From assembly GCA_963855995.1 (NCBI GenBank), contig OY979716.1:86173560-86237559 (forward strand): a stretch of DNA of 64,000 bases, given 5' to 3'. The notes below the pieces were generated by a model. That model worked only from the letters and a program-made list of their open reading frames with translations, had not been told where the DNA came from and did no database searches. Made by a program: the position numbers and the translations under genes. Source of the stretch: Muricea muricata (Eukaryota; Cnidaria; Anthozoa; Malacalcyonacea; Plexauridae). Position 1 is the first letter of the stretch, and each line of letters opens with the position of its first letter. Of this stretch, positions 10,729-21,599 are shown in pieces.

Positions 10729-13418
10729 TGAATGACCATCCTGAATACTATCTGTGGGACAATGGTAAGGATGTTGACAGTAGTACAGTACTTCCATCAT
10801 GTTCGTAGAAAGTGTACAAATTTGAATATTAAGTTAACCAAGAATTAAGCTATGTATCACCAAAGTGCCGGTATTGGGAAATGAGTAGTGCAATCTGGCA
10901 CCCAATATTTCTCTTGCAAGCATCAAGACACAAACTTTGGAGGTTCCAACTCAACCAACTGTTTATTCCCTACACTTTATTACTATTTCCAGCTTTTGAA
11001 CAACCAGGCCCTGTTTGTTGTGTAATTTCCAACCAGCTGATCCAGTTTACATTTCATTTTAGTGAATGAACTCCACCTCCGCCAAAATAATGGTAGGGAC
11101 TTTGATGGCAATAATATACCTCCCTTGTAAACCGTACTGTATTTTGCTTCAATATAGTACTTTTGTTTTAAATTCCAACTAATTCAGTCAACATTTCATT
11201 TTTTCAGCGAATAAACAAGGACAACGCTGAAATGATGGTAGTGATTTTGATAGCAGTAATATACCTCTTTTATATACCATAACGCTGTATTTTGACAGTG
11301 CTTGAATAGTACTTTTGTTTGTAATTCGAGCTAATCGAGTTAATATTTCATTTTTCCAGTGAATGAACAAGGATGCCACCAAGATAATGCTAGGGGTTTT
11401 GATGGCAGTAATATAACTCTTTTGTATACCGTAATACTGTATTTCGACAGTGCTCCAATAGTACTTTCGTTTGTAATTCCAACTAATCCAGTTAATATTT
11501 CATTTTTTTCAGTGAATGAACAACTCCACCAAGATAATGGTAGGGGTTTTGATGGCAATAATATACCTCCTTTGTATACCGTACTACTGCATTTTGAGAT
11601 TGCTACAATAGTACTTTTGTTTTTAATTCCAACTAATCCAGTTAATATTTCATTTCAGTGAATGAACGTGCAAGCCGCCAAGATAATGGTATGTGTTTCG
11701 ATGGCAGTGATATACCTCTTTTTCATACTATAGTACTGTTTTTTGACAGTGCTTCAAAAGTACTTTTGTTTGTAATTCCAGTTAATATTTCATTTTTTCA
11801 GTGAATGAACAAGGATGCCATCAAGATAATGGTAGGGGTTTTGATGGCAGTAATATACATCTTGTATACCATAATACTGTATTTTGACAGTGCTCCAATA
11901 GTACTTTTGTTTTTATTTCCAACTAATCCAGTTACTATTTTACTTTTTCAGTGAATGAACAAGGACACTGCCAAGATAATGGTAGGTGTTTTGATGGCAG
12001 TAATATATCTCTTGTGTATATCGTAATACTGCATTTTGACAGTGCTCCAATAGTACTTTTGTTTTTTATTCCAACTAATCCAGTTAATATTTCATTTCAG
12101 TGAATAAATAAGCAGACCGCCGAGATAATGGTAGGTGTTTTAATAACAGTAATATTCATCTTTTGTATACCGTAGCACTGTATGCAACTAATCCTGGTGT
12201 TATTACAGGAGGTTGCCAAAAAAAAGGAGCCCCCTTCAAAAATGGCTTACCTGGTTTATAATGACTAAAAATAAGGAGAATGTTCACAAAAGTTGTGTTT
12301 TTGTACTTCATAGGTACCTGTGTGTAAGTGCAAGCATTAATTGCAATTCTTACGTAAATATTTATTAACAGATCCATTTAATGAGTTTCAAACCAAACTA
12401 AAGATGGCCATTTTGAATCTAAACTTCCGCAATATGATTAAAGTCTTTGCCAAAAAATATGTTTAAATATTTAAAAATTACTCAGTAATGTGGGTCGAAT
12501 TGTGAAAGCACATTGTAGCGTAATAGGTAATGTAATTATTTCAAGTGCACAATGGTGTTTTTAAAAGAATGCGCAACTAGAATGCGATTCATTTAGGCAG
12601 GTGCTTCTATTATTGGAGTTAACTCCAAGGCCACACTTACTTCACGTTTTAGTCAGTTGGTTGTCCTATCGTGATGTATTAGTACCTGATGTAGACATCA
12701 GAGTAATCCAAATGCTGTTTTAACAAAAAATCTGGGTCTTGAAACAAGCAAGCATCAACATTTGGTTTTTGATTTCTGGATTAGGGTTTTTAAAGTAAAA
12801 ATCTACCTCATGGTCGAGGAAAAAGCTACAAAAAAATTTCTGCATGAAAGTAATAACTTGCATACATTTATTGACACATCCCACCTTGTCGTTCATGAAC
12901 AATTAATGCAGAGAAGACACGTGCTGAAGAAATAATTCAACTGCATTAGCAAGTTTCCAATTTAAAACTGCCATTTTGAATTTATTTTAAAAACTAACCA
13001 AATGCACCTATTTTCACACATTTGAGTAAGAATTGCAATTATTGTTTCTTCTTACACACAGGTACCTATGTAAGTACAAAAAGACAACTTTTGTTAACAT
13101 TCTCCTTATTTATAGTCCTTATAAACCAGGTAAGCCATTTTTGAAGGGGGCTCTTTTTTTTTGGCAACCCCCTGTACATCTCAGTGAATGAACAGCGACG
13201 CCGTCAAAACAATGGTTAGGAATTATGACAGTTCTTCAATAGTATTTTTGTTTGTAATTCCAACTAATCCTGTTAATAATCCATTTCAGTTAATGAACAA
13301 AGACGCCGCCAAGATAATGGTAGGAATCTTGACAGCACTTCAATATTACTTACAGTATGTTGAACAACATATTATTTATTTTCAGAGAATGAAATGCCAT
13401 GATGCTGCCAGGGCAATG
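10729..13418 (+). repeat. Tandem array of intron plus 30-nt micro-exon units
   Basis: The period is about 143-153 bp in the regular part. Each unit has a TTTCATTTTTTCAG-like acceptor, a 30-nt exon beginning TGAATGAAC and ending AAGATAATG, a GTAGG donor, then TTTTGATGGCAGTAATATACC, ACTGTATTTTGACAG and AGTACTTTTGTTTGTAATTCC. Exon starts are 10729 (36 nt), 11063, 11208, 11360, 11513 (27 nt), 11659, 11802, 11952, 12101, 13185, 13290 and 13386 (33 nt). The last units are shorter (96-115 bp). The unit at 11360 has lost its donor GT (GCTAGG). Those at 11208 and 12101 carry stops. Confidence 0.85.
12206..13174. mobile_element. TA-flanked TIR element inserted in the micro-exon array
   Basis: The left end starts CAGGAGGTTGCC and the right end finishes GGCAACCCCCTG. 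The two ends pair over about 170 bp (12206-12370 with 13025-13174), including GGTAAGCCA and GGTACCT words. TA lies immediately outside both ends (12204-12205 and 13175-13176). A TA duplication suggests Tc1/mariner-type mobilisation. No transposase is present, so it is non-autonomous. It interrupts the repeat unit that starts at 12101, and the array resumes straight after it. Confidence 0.8.
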
Positions 13419-13626
13419 GTAGGTGTTTCATACTATTTCTGTTGTGTAATTCCAACTGATCAAATTAATAGTGTATTTCATTTCGGGAGGGATTTTGGTG
13501 TACTTGAATTAACGCAATGATAATTATAGTACCTTGCTGTTGTTATACATATACTGTGTTTGAGAAAACACTAATTAGATCCTATTTGCATAATAAAAAA
13601 ACTAATTAGATCCTATTTGCATTTAG

Positions 13627-13680
13627 GACGCTGCTACAAATGTGGCATTTGTGGCCACACAGCAGTACAGTGCCGATGCC
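13627..13680 (+). CDS. Zinc-knuckle exon
   Basis: This 54-nt exon is bounded by TTTAG and GTATGT. Joined in the phase used by the micro-exons it reads GRCYKCGICGHTAVQC, which has exact C-x2-C-x4-H-x4-C spacing of a CCHC zinc knuckle. Such knuckles bind RNA or single-stranded DNA. It is the best-preserved part of the gene. Confidence 0.65.
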
Positions 13681-14451
13681 GTATGTATCAATGTTATTAA
13701 ATAACCTTTTTAAAACTTGTGCAACACTAAATGCTTATCAGTTATATTCTCTTAAATTAAAAAGATGCATGTTCGATAAAGGACTATAAAGTACAAATAT
13801 GAATCAGGGGAATAGACTGAACGTTTTGCAAGAGTATGCTGTGGCATAAACAGACCTGACGTTTTGAAGGTGTGATGAAAATACCAATGGCGTAAGCCTT
13901 TTTAGGAAGAACAGGTTAAGAAATGCAGCAGCCAGATGTCTCACTCATCAAAATTTATGACCAACATTTCCACATGCTTGCGCCAACCTCGGCAAGTGCA
14001 TCACGTCACTGCACATCACCATTAGTCTCCACAGCAAGTGTTGTCTACGCCACCATTCGCCAACGCAGCAAGTGCCGCCCACGTGTGTCGCAGCAAGTGC
14101 CACCGTGTGTGCAATTTGTGATTAACCTAATAATTGCTGACACAAATATCATTGAGACTAACAATGAGTGATACATTTGGTTATTAGAATAAGTAATCTA
14201 CGTCTGGGGCATGTCCCTGTGAACATTAGAGGGTTTTAGCCAAGACGACGCTACGTCAAAAACGACGCAAAAATCGCACGATATGCCCATCTATGAATGT
14301 ACCCACGTTATTTTTACGCCATTCTTACGTCAGTTACGTTGCATAGGTAATCATCACACACACACCCCTCTCCTTGTCTATTCCACTGAATGTACATATG
14401 TAATGATTGCTTTATAGCATTACCTTGTTATCTTCACATACAGGCGCTGTC

Positions 14452-14520
14452 TGTTGGGAGTTTGGGTAAAGGGGACACATACGTGCCAAGTGCCCCAAAT
14501 TAGAGCAACGCTCCAAGGAG
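14452..14520 (+). pseudogene. Decayed second zinc-knuckle exon
   Basis: After a CACATACAG acceptor the frame reads CWEFG, a stop, then RGHIRAKCPKLEQR. This matches the CCHC pattern except that the second cysteine is replaced and a stop sits in the loop. Confidence 0.5.
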
Positions 14521-14542
14521 CAAACAATTATAAACTTTAATA

Positions 14543-14637
14543 AATGTAGATTTGATAAGTTAACTATATAACTTATTGACTGTAATGTCTTGATTAAGTT
14601 TTTTTTTAACGTAAAATGGTTATCTTATCAAATCTAC
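14543..14637. repeat. Short inverted repeat, possible mini-MITE
   Basis: GTAGATTTGATAAGTTAAC and GTTATCTTATCAAATCTAC face each other across about 57 bp. The arms are near-perfect. No clear target duplication was seen. Confidence 0.5.
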
Positions 14638-14724
14638 TTTACTACAGTCATTTAAATTGTTACTACGTTTAATTATGTAAATATTTTTTCTTTTAAAGCA
14701 AATATGTATGTTGTTGAATCAGGA

Positions 14725-14924
14725 GCCGGTTGTTTGAAGCCCGTTTACCTTAAACGGTAGATAAGTGAAAATTTAACACTCTTACAATCACTCGTGAATC
14801 AGTTAACTTAAATATTTTGCACTAAATATGTATAGTTGTAACCATCATCATTCAAAACGTTCCATTTGGTTTCTATTTTGAGCTTAACCACCGTTTAAGC
14901 TAAATGGGCTTCGAGACACTGGCC
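14725..14924. mobile_element. MITE-like element of about 200 bp
   Basis: AGCCGGTTGTTTGAAGCCCG at the left pairs imperfectly with GGGCTTCGAGACACTGGCC at the right, and the inner arm TTAAACGGT pairs with ACCGTTTAA. The interior is AT-rich and non-coding. Confidence 0.5.
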
Positions 14925-15394
14925 GCAGATGTTAAAAATTAATAATTTTAAAAACATGATGTGTTGCAATTTTAACCCATATTGTTCTCGGAATTAACAC
15001 AAATGAACGACGTTTTACAATGCCCTTATTATTTTACTTTGTCCTATGCCAGACAATTTCAATCATCACCTTATACCCCAAATAATTTCACTGGCAACGA
15101 ACCAGAGCACCATGCAAGGTCTGAACAAAAATCACAGGTAAAAGCATGAGGTCGGCGTTCTCTAGGATTCCTATATTTTGTACCGTCAACCTGCAACTCC
15201 AAATTTCATGTGCCGACCAAACTTGAAATTACCTAAGTATACTTTTTAAATATTATGCAGTATATTGATACAGATATACATTACGGTACCTTTTTTATTT
15301 ACTAATGTATGCAGGAATGCGAGGGGTTGCTGCATGCATGTATTTCTAGTTTAAATACTGACTTGTATAGTTCTGAGGTGCTGAACTACTTGGC
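14925..15394. other. Non-coding, contains copy 2 of the 32-bp repeat
   Basis: No gene was recognised. The only structured piece is the 32-bp repeat at 15319-15350. Confidence 0.4.
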
Positions 15395-15555
15395 TTTTTA
15401 TGGCAGAATAGTTCGTGGACCACACCATTTGAAGAAGTGAGTTGCAAAGCTAGAAACAACGTTTCCTTAATTTTTCATTTGAAAAATCTAATATTATTGT
15501 CAAATGTCTTTTCAGAAACTTTGCATTATCCTTGGATCCCTAGTTCTTGTTTAGT
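15395..15555 (+). repeat. Dispersed CACTA-associated exon repeat, copy 1
   Basis: This segment is the reverse complement of 60793-60960 with moderate divergence. Both contain two exon-like pieces, one reading CATTTGAAGAAGTGA and one TTTTCAGAAACTTTGCA, with CTTGGATCCCTAGTT at the end. A third, shorter copy lies at 30705-30757. At the 60-kb copy the segment lies just upstream of a CACTA tnp2 remnant, so it probably represents 5' exons of that transposon family. Confidence 0.6.
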
Positions 15556-15666
15556 TTTAATCAGATTTTTGGATTGTATCCAATCATTAAACCATAATAC
15601 AGTATATTATTTTATGTAGGCAATACTTATATGGGCATACAATCAAAATTAATTTAGCATTTGTAG

Positions 15667-16265
15667 GATTTTATTGGAACATTGGACGAGGCCATGGTAG
15701 GAAAACTAGCCATTAGAAGCCTGCAGAGAGGGATTGGTAGCATCGACTACATAGAAACATTGCTCATAATGGAGGATGAACTTGATGAGAATGAAAATTT
15801 TGGTGAGCTTGATAACTCGGCAACTGAGCATGCAACAGGTTCTACACTGGCAGATAGCCAACCTAGCAACCCAGATCATGTTTCGTACAACACGCCGGAA
15901 GCAGGTGATTCAGGTTTAGTTCCAGGTTGTGTGTTTGTGGTAGATGTCATCCCATGCCACAAGAAGTTGAGAATAAGTGTTGTAAATTAGAAAAGTGCAT
16001 TACACTTTGCTCGATCCTCAAAATTGTGCCTGGACCCTGATGTGGTAGAGCTGTGCATAAAAAATACAAGGGATACAAGAAATGATAGAGAAGACAACAG
16101 TACCAGGGCTTTTCGAAAGGCAGCCTATAGACAATTTATCCTTGCTCGATATGGTCATCTTGGTAAAGGAAACAGATGAGCCTGCCCTTCATGTGTAGTT
16201 ACAAGAATAAGGAAACAGTGGCCTTCCATTACTGTTGTTTACATGGGGTATAGAGAACATTAATA
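15667..16265 (+). pseudogene. P2X7 C-terminal-domain-like gene, copy 1
   Basis: An exon-like frame follows TTTGTAG and begins near 15682 with MVGKLAIRSLQRGIGSIDYI and an acidic stretch. In a neighbouring frame at about 15928 the zinc-binding start of the P2X7-C domain is clear: CVCGRCHPMPQEVENKCC, then KCITLC. A further frame carries its C-terminal half: AAYRQFILARYGHLGKGNR, a stop, then CPSCVVTRIRKQWPS and YMGYRE. In P2X7 receptors this cysteine-rich module is the cytoplasmic ballast domain. In invertebrate genomes it also occurs as stand-alone multi-copy proteins of unknown role, and no receptor channel part is present here. At least two frameshifts and a stop make it a pseudogene. Confidence 0.7.
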
Positions 16266-16317
16266 GGTACTAAGAATATGTATTTTTAAGAATATATATT
16301 TTTAAGCACAACGTATC

Positions 16318-16400
16318 TGGTAGTAATGTTTGAAACATTACTACCTAGGCATATGTACTCTGAGTACATATGGTGAATCCACTCAGAATGGATTCACCAA
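16318..16400. other. Three consecutive perfect hairpins
   Basis: Hairpin 1 is 16319-16345 (arms GGTAGTAATGTTT and its complement, 1-nt centre). Hairpin 2 is 16350-16372 (arms CATATGTACTC, 1-nt centre). Hairpin 3 is 16371-16399 (arms TGGTGAATCCA, 7-nt loop). They follow one another with a gap of four bases or overlap by two. See the findings. Confidence 0.85.
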
Positions 16401-17519
16401 ATATTCTAATGGCAAATTGAAATGTGGTGCATCACAGCAGTGTCACTGGATTCATAATGTCAAGTTCCCAGCAGATGATGTCTCATGCAGTACATTACAT
16501 CAACACTTGCTGATTGTGCCCAAGAGAAATAGTAATGTTTTGTGGACAGGAGACTGCCTATGTTTCGCGAGGGTTCACAAAACATGCTGTCTCCCAAGTG
16601 ACAAGGTCAATAAGTATTTTAAGTATTAACATTTTAGCATTGCTTTGCAACAAAACCAGTGAAACAAAATGTTGGGTCTGTTGACTTGCTATTTGCCTGT
16701 CAATAAAAGGCAATATATCCACCATCTGAATGTGTTGCTAAGGAGACAGTCAAATTTCTTTGCTGTCACAAAGCAAGAATAACTGAACCATGACATTTAG
16801 AGTATTTGTGATAATTAATTTACATTTACACTGATATAAAACTAGATTTTTTGTATGTTAGTTTATAAGAAGCCTGATTATCATTTATTTACATTAGATA
16901 AAGTAATACACCAGACGTGCCAACATTTGGAGTGAGCAAAAGTGAGATGAGATCATTGCAGGATCAGGGCAGTTGTATTCTAATCTTGAGTTATACGCTA
17001 ACAAATATGCTCAGATTCAAACAAACTTTTAGATAAAATTGTATTTAACATTGCCATGCTAAATACAAATAGAGAGTATTACATAATTTTCTAAAATTGT
17101 GTGAAGATAAAATCAAGTTGCAAATGTGAGGGAGTTGGGACCTGTGATACACTATCACTGCATTTCCAAATGGCAGTAAAAACTGTTATCAATGTTTATT
17201 GTTGTGTAAATCTGCTTCTTCTTGCAATGATTTCTGTTGCTGCTGGCGGTGGAACATGTGTGCAAATGGTTGGTGAGATAAGTGCAGGGTCACTCTTGTT
17301 CAAACCTACCTGTTTTGTTACAGGGTCTATATCCATAGCTCTTCCCCTCATCATGTGGGAAATGAGCACTGGGATATAATCATATCTTTTCTAGTACTTC
17401 ACCTTTTTGAAATACTCACTAAAGTCGACAAATCAAATAAAACAAGTTGCTTAATGGCTAAGAGATGAGACTTTAATATTGATTTATTAAAGACTGAACT
17501 CTGATTATTCCAGCACATT
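16401..17519. other. No recognised gene
   Basis: Open frames at 16330-16629 and 17101-17379 (the latter with a hydrophobic middle, about residues 30-45) show no family I recognise. The first overlaps the three hairpins. They may be remnants of the P2X7-C copy or unrelated. Confidence 0.3.
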
Positions 17520-17765
17520 TTGCAAGCAATTATTTACCTCTTCATTTTTCCTACTGATAATACTGCAACTCTGATTGACAATATTTTTACCAATGATCTT
17601 GCCCAGTTAGATTTTGGAATAAACAGAATATTTTTTTTTTATATTTCTGACCATCTTCTGATTTTTCACTTAACCGCGACAAAAAATAAAACTCTAGACC
17701 CATACACACTCAATATAAAAGGACTGCTAAAAAAAAAAGCTTTGCAACCTTTTTATCATATGTAA
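17520..17765 (+). pseudogene. LINE endonuclease (EEP) fragment
   Basis: The translation contains TLIDNIFTND and, shortly after, ISDHLLIFHLT. This matches the C-terminal end of the apurinic-like endonuclease of CR1/jockey-type LINEs, where SDHxPIF carries the catalytic D-H pair. The piece is about 80 residues long and isolated. A Helentron endonuclease tail would look similar. Confidence 0.65.
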
Positions 17766-18899
17766 TGACCCCTGTCGATCCTACAGCATTTTTCACAATA
17801 ATCTACAAGTAGCAATTAATAAAAGTTTTCCTTTAGTAAAGACAAATCCAAAAAATAGGTATGCGTAGCATACATGTGGGTAGCCTCAACAATGTAAGCC
17901 AGGCACTCCAAATTATAATTGTACATTGCTAAGCATTGTCACCATGTTAAGCACGCTGAATGATTGCTATTTTGCAGGTTATGCTCAAACCCAGACTAAC
18001 TGCAATGCTATGTTTGATGTATGCAAAAGGACTTTGAAATAGGTGCATGTTAGTCTAGATTTAGTAGACCTACAAAAAACCTCCACATAAGGTATAAGGT
18101 ATTGTAGTTAAGCTAGGCCACTTTGCATTGATGCACTCTCCTGACAAAAGGTGCGCCAGTAAATATATACATTGGACACTGTAAACGAACAGTTACACGA
18201 GTATGTTTAAATACACCAATTAGATCATATAAAGTTCACTATGTAGAGAACGTATCTACAACATCGTAGCTTATATCAATTTTACAAGTGTGATTTACAC
18301 ATATACACTATTTTTTACAAAAGAGAGAATATAGAGAAATGAAACAAAATAGAAGAAGTAAACACAAAGACATAAATGACATGTTGAACAATACAATACT
18401 AACAATTTAACACACAAGAAAGGAGCAAGGTTCCAGGATGGCAGCACACATGAACGGATTTGAAGGATAGAAGGATAAATTAGTCAGCTACTATAGTTTG
18501 ATATAAGTAAACTATTTGTCACATATGTTGTTCAATAGAAACCTTTGTAATTTTGTCATCCTTTCGTATATGGAATAACTTGGCTTTACGAAACATACAT
18601 CCAGTATGAAAGCACGGCTTGTTTGGGTGGCTCATTCTTGAATTGTTTAGTACAAAGTTGCTTTGTCTTTGACAAGTAACGGTAAGCATGATGTAAATAG
18701 CTTTTCAAACGATACGATAAATCTGGTATGATTGAATTTGTTTGATGGACAATATCTGTATGACCATCAATTGGTTAGATACAATGGTACAAGATGATTA
18801 ATCCCAAAGTGATGGAAGGTTGTTTACAAAGTTTATTGACAAATTATCACATTTGTCCGTCTCAGAATCAGTTATTATTGAATCCTATCGTTTTGCAAT
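17766..18899. other. Non-coding, nothing recognised
   Basis: AT-rich sequence without useful open frames or paired repeats, leading into the 270-bp tandem repeat. Confidence 0.4.
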
Positions 18900-19560
18900 G
18901 TAACGAAGCATAATTGTGCGTAGAGAGATAAGTTTGGTGACTGTAGCTGGCCTATCAAAAGCAACAACAGGTTATTAAATACAAATGAATGCACGACTAT
19001 GATTAGGTACGTGCTGATTGAATACAAATACAATTTATTAGCATTAAAGGCATTATTATATTTACCTCAAAATCTTTGATGTAAATATCAGTGGAGGGCC
19101 GGATATATCGATTATTCCATTGTTACGATCATTTCATCAAATTGGTATGTCACTGATCCAATTGTTTCAAGCAACAAGTATAATTGTACGTAGAGAAATA
19201 TGTTTTGTGACTGTAGTTGACCTATAAAAGCAAGAACAGGTTATTACTCACAAATGAAGGCACAATTAGGATTAGATCTACTTTTGTATTGAGTACGAAT
19301 ATGGTATTAGTATCAAATGTACTATTATATTTACTTTAAAATCTTGAATGTAAATATCAGTACAGGGCCGGATATATCGATAACTCCGTTGCTACATTCC
19401 TTTCATCGATTTACTATTGCATTGATCCAATTGTTTTCAAGCAACAAGTATAATTGTACGTAGATAGATACTTTTTGTGACTGTAGCTAACCTATAAAAT
19501 AAATACAAATGAACGCACAACTAGGATTACATATGTGGATATTGAATACAAAATGACGTA
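18900..19560. repeat. Tandem repeat, unit about 270 bp, about 2.5 copies
   Basis: Copies start near 18901, 19172 and 19442, each with ATAATTGTRCGTAGAKARATA then GTGACTGTAG. The first two full units also share GGGCCGGATATATCGAT and TTATATTTAC. The third copy is truncated. It ends about 100 bp before the second P2X7-C-like gene. Confidence 0.8.
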
Positions 19561-19658
19561 GATGGCTGGGTAGAATCAAAATATGTAATATATTTTATTC
19601 AGTTTCTGTCGAGATTATGAACGTTTTGTAAAGAAATTATTGCTTTTAAACCATTGTT

Positions 19659-20275
19659 ATGGAAAATATTCACAAGAATCAAATAGGAGAAGTGTTACCA
19701 TACCAATATGAGCCAGAAGTAGGGAAGAGGCACCAATATAAGCAATGAAAGCGACTCGGACCGAGAGGGAAATTCGCCGTCCTCGAGCGAAGAAATTGAT
19801 CAAGAGTTTGAAACAGCAAATGCATGGCGCCTTCAAACTCTTGGCTGGTGTAAATGTGGACATTCCACTATATCAAAAAAATTGATTGAATGTTTTTGTT
19901 GCCATGAGAAAGTGTTAGAGTACGACGACTATGATGATCTTCTTGACCATTGTGAAACACAGGGACAGAAGTGCGTGACATTACTCCCAGACTTTCAAGA
20001 CAACATGCTGTCAGAAACTGTTTTAAAGATAGATGTATGTCGCTATCTTGATGAAAACTGGCCACTTGACGACGAAGATCTGGAATGGGTACACAAACTG
20101 TATCGACTGGTAGCATACCAGCGATGTTCTTGCTGTGTTTTTCAGATTTTGGGGGAAGAAAACAGAAGGCCTTTTCCTGCTTGTATTTATACAAAAATAC
20201 GAGAATGATTCACATCACCAGATGGACTGTATACTCATTTTAAATATGCTAAAACATCGAAAAGGTATTGTTTAT
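19659..20275 (+). pseudogene. P2X7 C-terminal-domain-like gene, copy 2
   Basis: A single-exon frame starts with the ATG at 19659 and reads PYQYEPE, a start typical of this family. One frameshift near 19735 leads into a Ser/Asp/Glu-rich stretch. The module follows: WRLQTLGWCKCGHST, then LIECFCCHE, then KCVTLLPDFQDN, and at the end RRPFPACIYTKIRE. In the family these cysteines and histidines bind zinc. A stop at 20206 interrupts it, and the same frame continues with SPDGLYTHFKYAK, which fits the normal C-terminal tail. There is no transmembrane P2X channel. Two lesions in an otherwise well-kept module point to recent inactivation. Cellular role unknown. Confidence 0.8.
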
Positions 20276-20369
20276 GTTGTTGTCTATGTGTGTCTATCAT
20301 TGTTTGTATTAATAACACAGTACAAATTTGCTCGGTTGTTTCAGTATTGAAGCAGGAAAGGTCGTAAAG

Positions 20370-20530
20370 CTTGTAAACTTTGACACGTATGGCTCAATAT
20401 TACATGCAGCTTATCCGGGCAATAGGCATACATATTTGTTTGTATGGAACTTCCATATAAACAAATATGTATGCCTATTGCCTGTATAAGCTGCATGTAA
20501 TATTGAGCCATGTGTGTCAAAGTTTACAAG
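20370..20530. repeat. 161-bp near-perfect palindrome
   Basis: The left arm, 20370-20449, and the right arm, 20451-20530, are reverse complements with only a few mismatches. One cytosine at 20450 forms the centre. The arms begin CTTGTAAACTTTGACAC and end at TATGGAA-c-TTCCATA. Such a structure would extrude a cruciform or make a long RNA hairpin. Confidence 0.9.
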
Positions 20531-20718
20531 TTTCCATAATATTCTTCCATAATGGAAGCAGATCACTATAAAGTTAACTTGATTTGATTTCACATGTTGT
20601 CATGTTGGGCAATTACAGTATGTTCAAGATTCAGGGTAACTATATGTTGAGAATACAACGTAACACTTCTTTATTTAAATTTCTGTATAACTATTATATG
20701 TACAAAATATTTTAATTT

Positions 20719-21018
20719 TCATTCACGATTGGTACGTTTAGCTATTTTGCATTTGCATTGACTATCACACACCACCTGAACTGCTCTACAATCACACTTT
20801 CTTGTCGCACATTTTCCTTTACATGCACAAGGCTTAATATTTGACTCCCTCTCTTTACTTACAGGTAAAGCTGGTTTACTAAACCGTGACTTTCGGTTTG
20901 CAACAACATGTTCCTTTGATTGTCGCTCTTTCCCTGCCAAGTAGTGCTCAACTAATGATCTTGGTTCCACTGGAAGTACATCATTTGCATGAGATTTTGC
21001 TTTTTTGTGAGTTGGATA
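20719..21018 (-). pseudogene. CXC (Tesmin/TSO1-like) domain exon, interrupted
   Basis: The minus strand reads LPVEPRSLVEHYLAGKERQ, a basic linker, and then a cysteine-rich block CACKGKCATRKCDCRA and CDSQCKCKIAK before the stop at 20719. The C-x-C-x3-C-x4-C-x-C layout is that of CXC domains, which bind DNA through zinc clusters. Upstream the frame runs straight into the end of a TIR element at 21022, so the 5' part is separated by that insertion. No continuation was found on the other side (beyond 23882), so the gene is probably truncated. Confidence 0.6.
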
Positions 21019-21599
21019 TTTTAGTCAGAGAGCATATCTAGTCCCGAGGGATTTTCATGAAAAAAGCAAGCTGCCTATCTAGGAATGTTAATTGGGCCCC
21101 AATGAACATGAAAAATTTTATCGAAAAAATTTTATGAAAAATTTAATAGAATAGGTGTTATTTTTAGCGGTTTTGTTACAAATAAGGGAGCCCGCCGGCT
21201 TGCGGAAATACGGAAACCACATAAGCTTCGACAGCCTTTTGCTGATTGTCCTCAATCTTATCGTATCCAAGTTTACACAAGCCATATTCAATGCTATCTT
21301 GAAGCTAATTCATAGCAATTTATACCAGACACGAAGATAGACAGAATGGTGGTGTGTATTTTGAAACATGATCAGTGAACAAGACATTATTTCCGCTGTA
21401 TTGCAATTAGCATAAATTATTGCCATCTGGTTATGACGCGTTACCGACTGAAAAATCAGTCGGTAAATTTGGCGCGCTTGCAGGTGAGCCAAGTCCGTTT
21501 CTCTCGCAAACTTTCCCGCGTAAATGCACCTTGCTTCTCCTCGGCCTTGCTTCCCTTCGGACTTTAGAGAGACGGACTTGGTCCAAGTCTAGTTTCAGG

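Larger units (their letters stand above)
9854..14520 (+). pseudogene. Degenerate gene with micro-exon array and zinc knuckles
   Basis: I do not recognise this gene by name. A first exon starts at 9854 (MESSKQRKENKEAEHLA), with basic RNERRRRQ-like sequence interrupted by two TGA codons. From 10729 a series of 30-nt exons follows, each encoding a variant of NEQRRRQDN. Then come an exon with a CCHC zinc knuckle (13627-13680) and a decayed second knuckle exon (about 14452-14520). All exons share the same phase: an exon ends with the first base of a codon and the next begins with the remaining two. CCHC knuckles suggest a nucleic-acid-binding protein, either retro-element gag-like or cellular. The N-terminus resembles the basic repeat region at the start of some Helitron proteins. 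Stops in several exons argue that this copy is dead. Confidence 0.5.

Noticed and set aside
11340-11661. Open frames inside the micro-exon array as unspliced genes
   Set aside because: They run through introns of consecutive repeat units and repeat the same translation each period.
10729-13418. CRISPR array
   Set aside because: Units are about 150 bp, fully repetitive including the spacers, with splice signals, and the DNA is eukaryotic.
17520-17765. Part of the Helentron endonuclease at 45.5 kb
   Set aside because: The sequence motifs differ and it lies alone on the other strand. A LINE origin fits better.
18900-19560. CRISPR or centromeric satellite
   Set aside because: Only about two and a half diverged 270-bp copies; too few for either call.
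19659-20275. A P2X7 receptor gene
   Set aside because: Only the C-terminal zinc module is present. No P2X ectodomain or transmembrane segments exist nearby.
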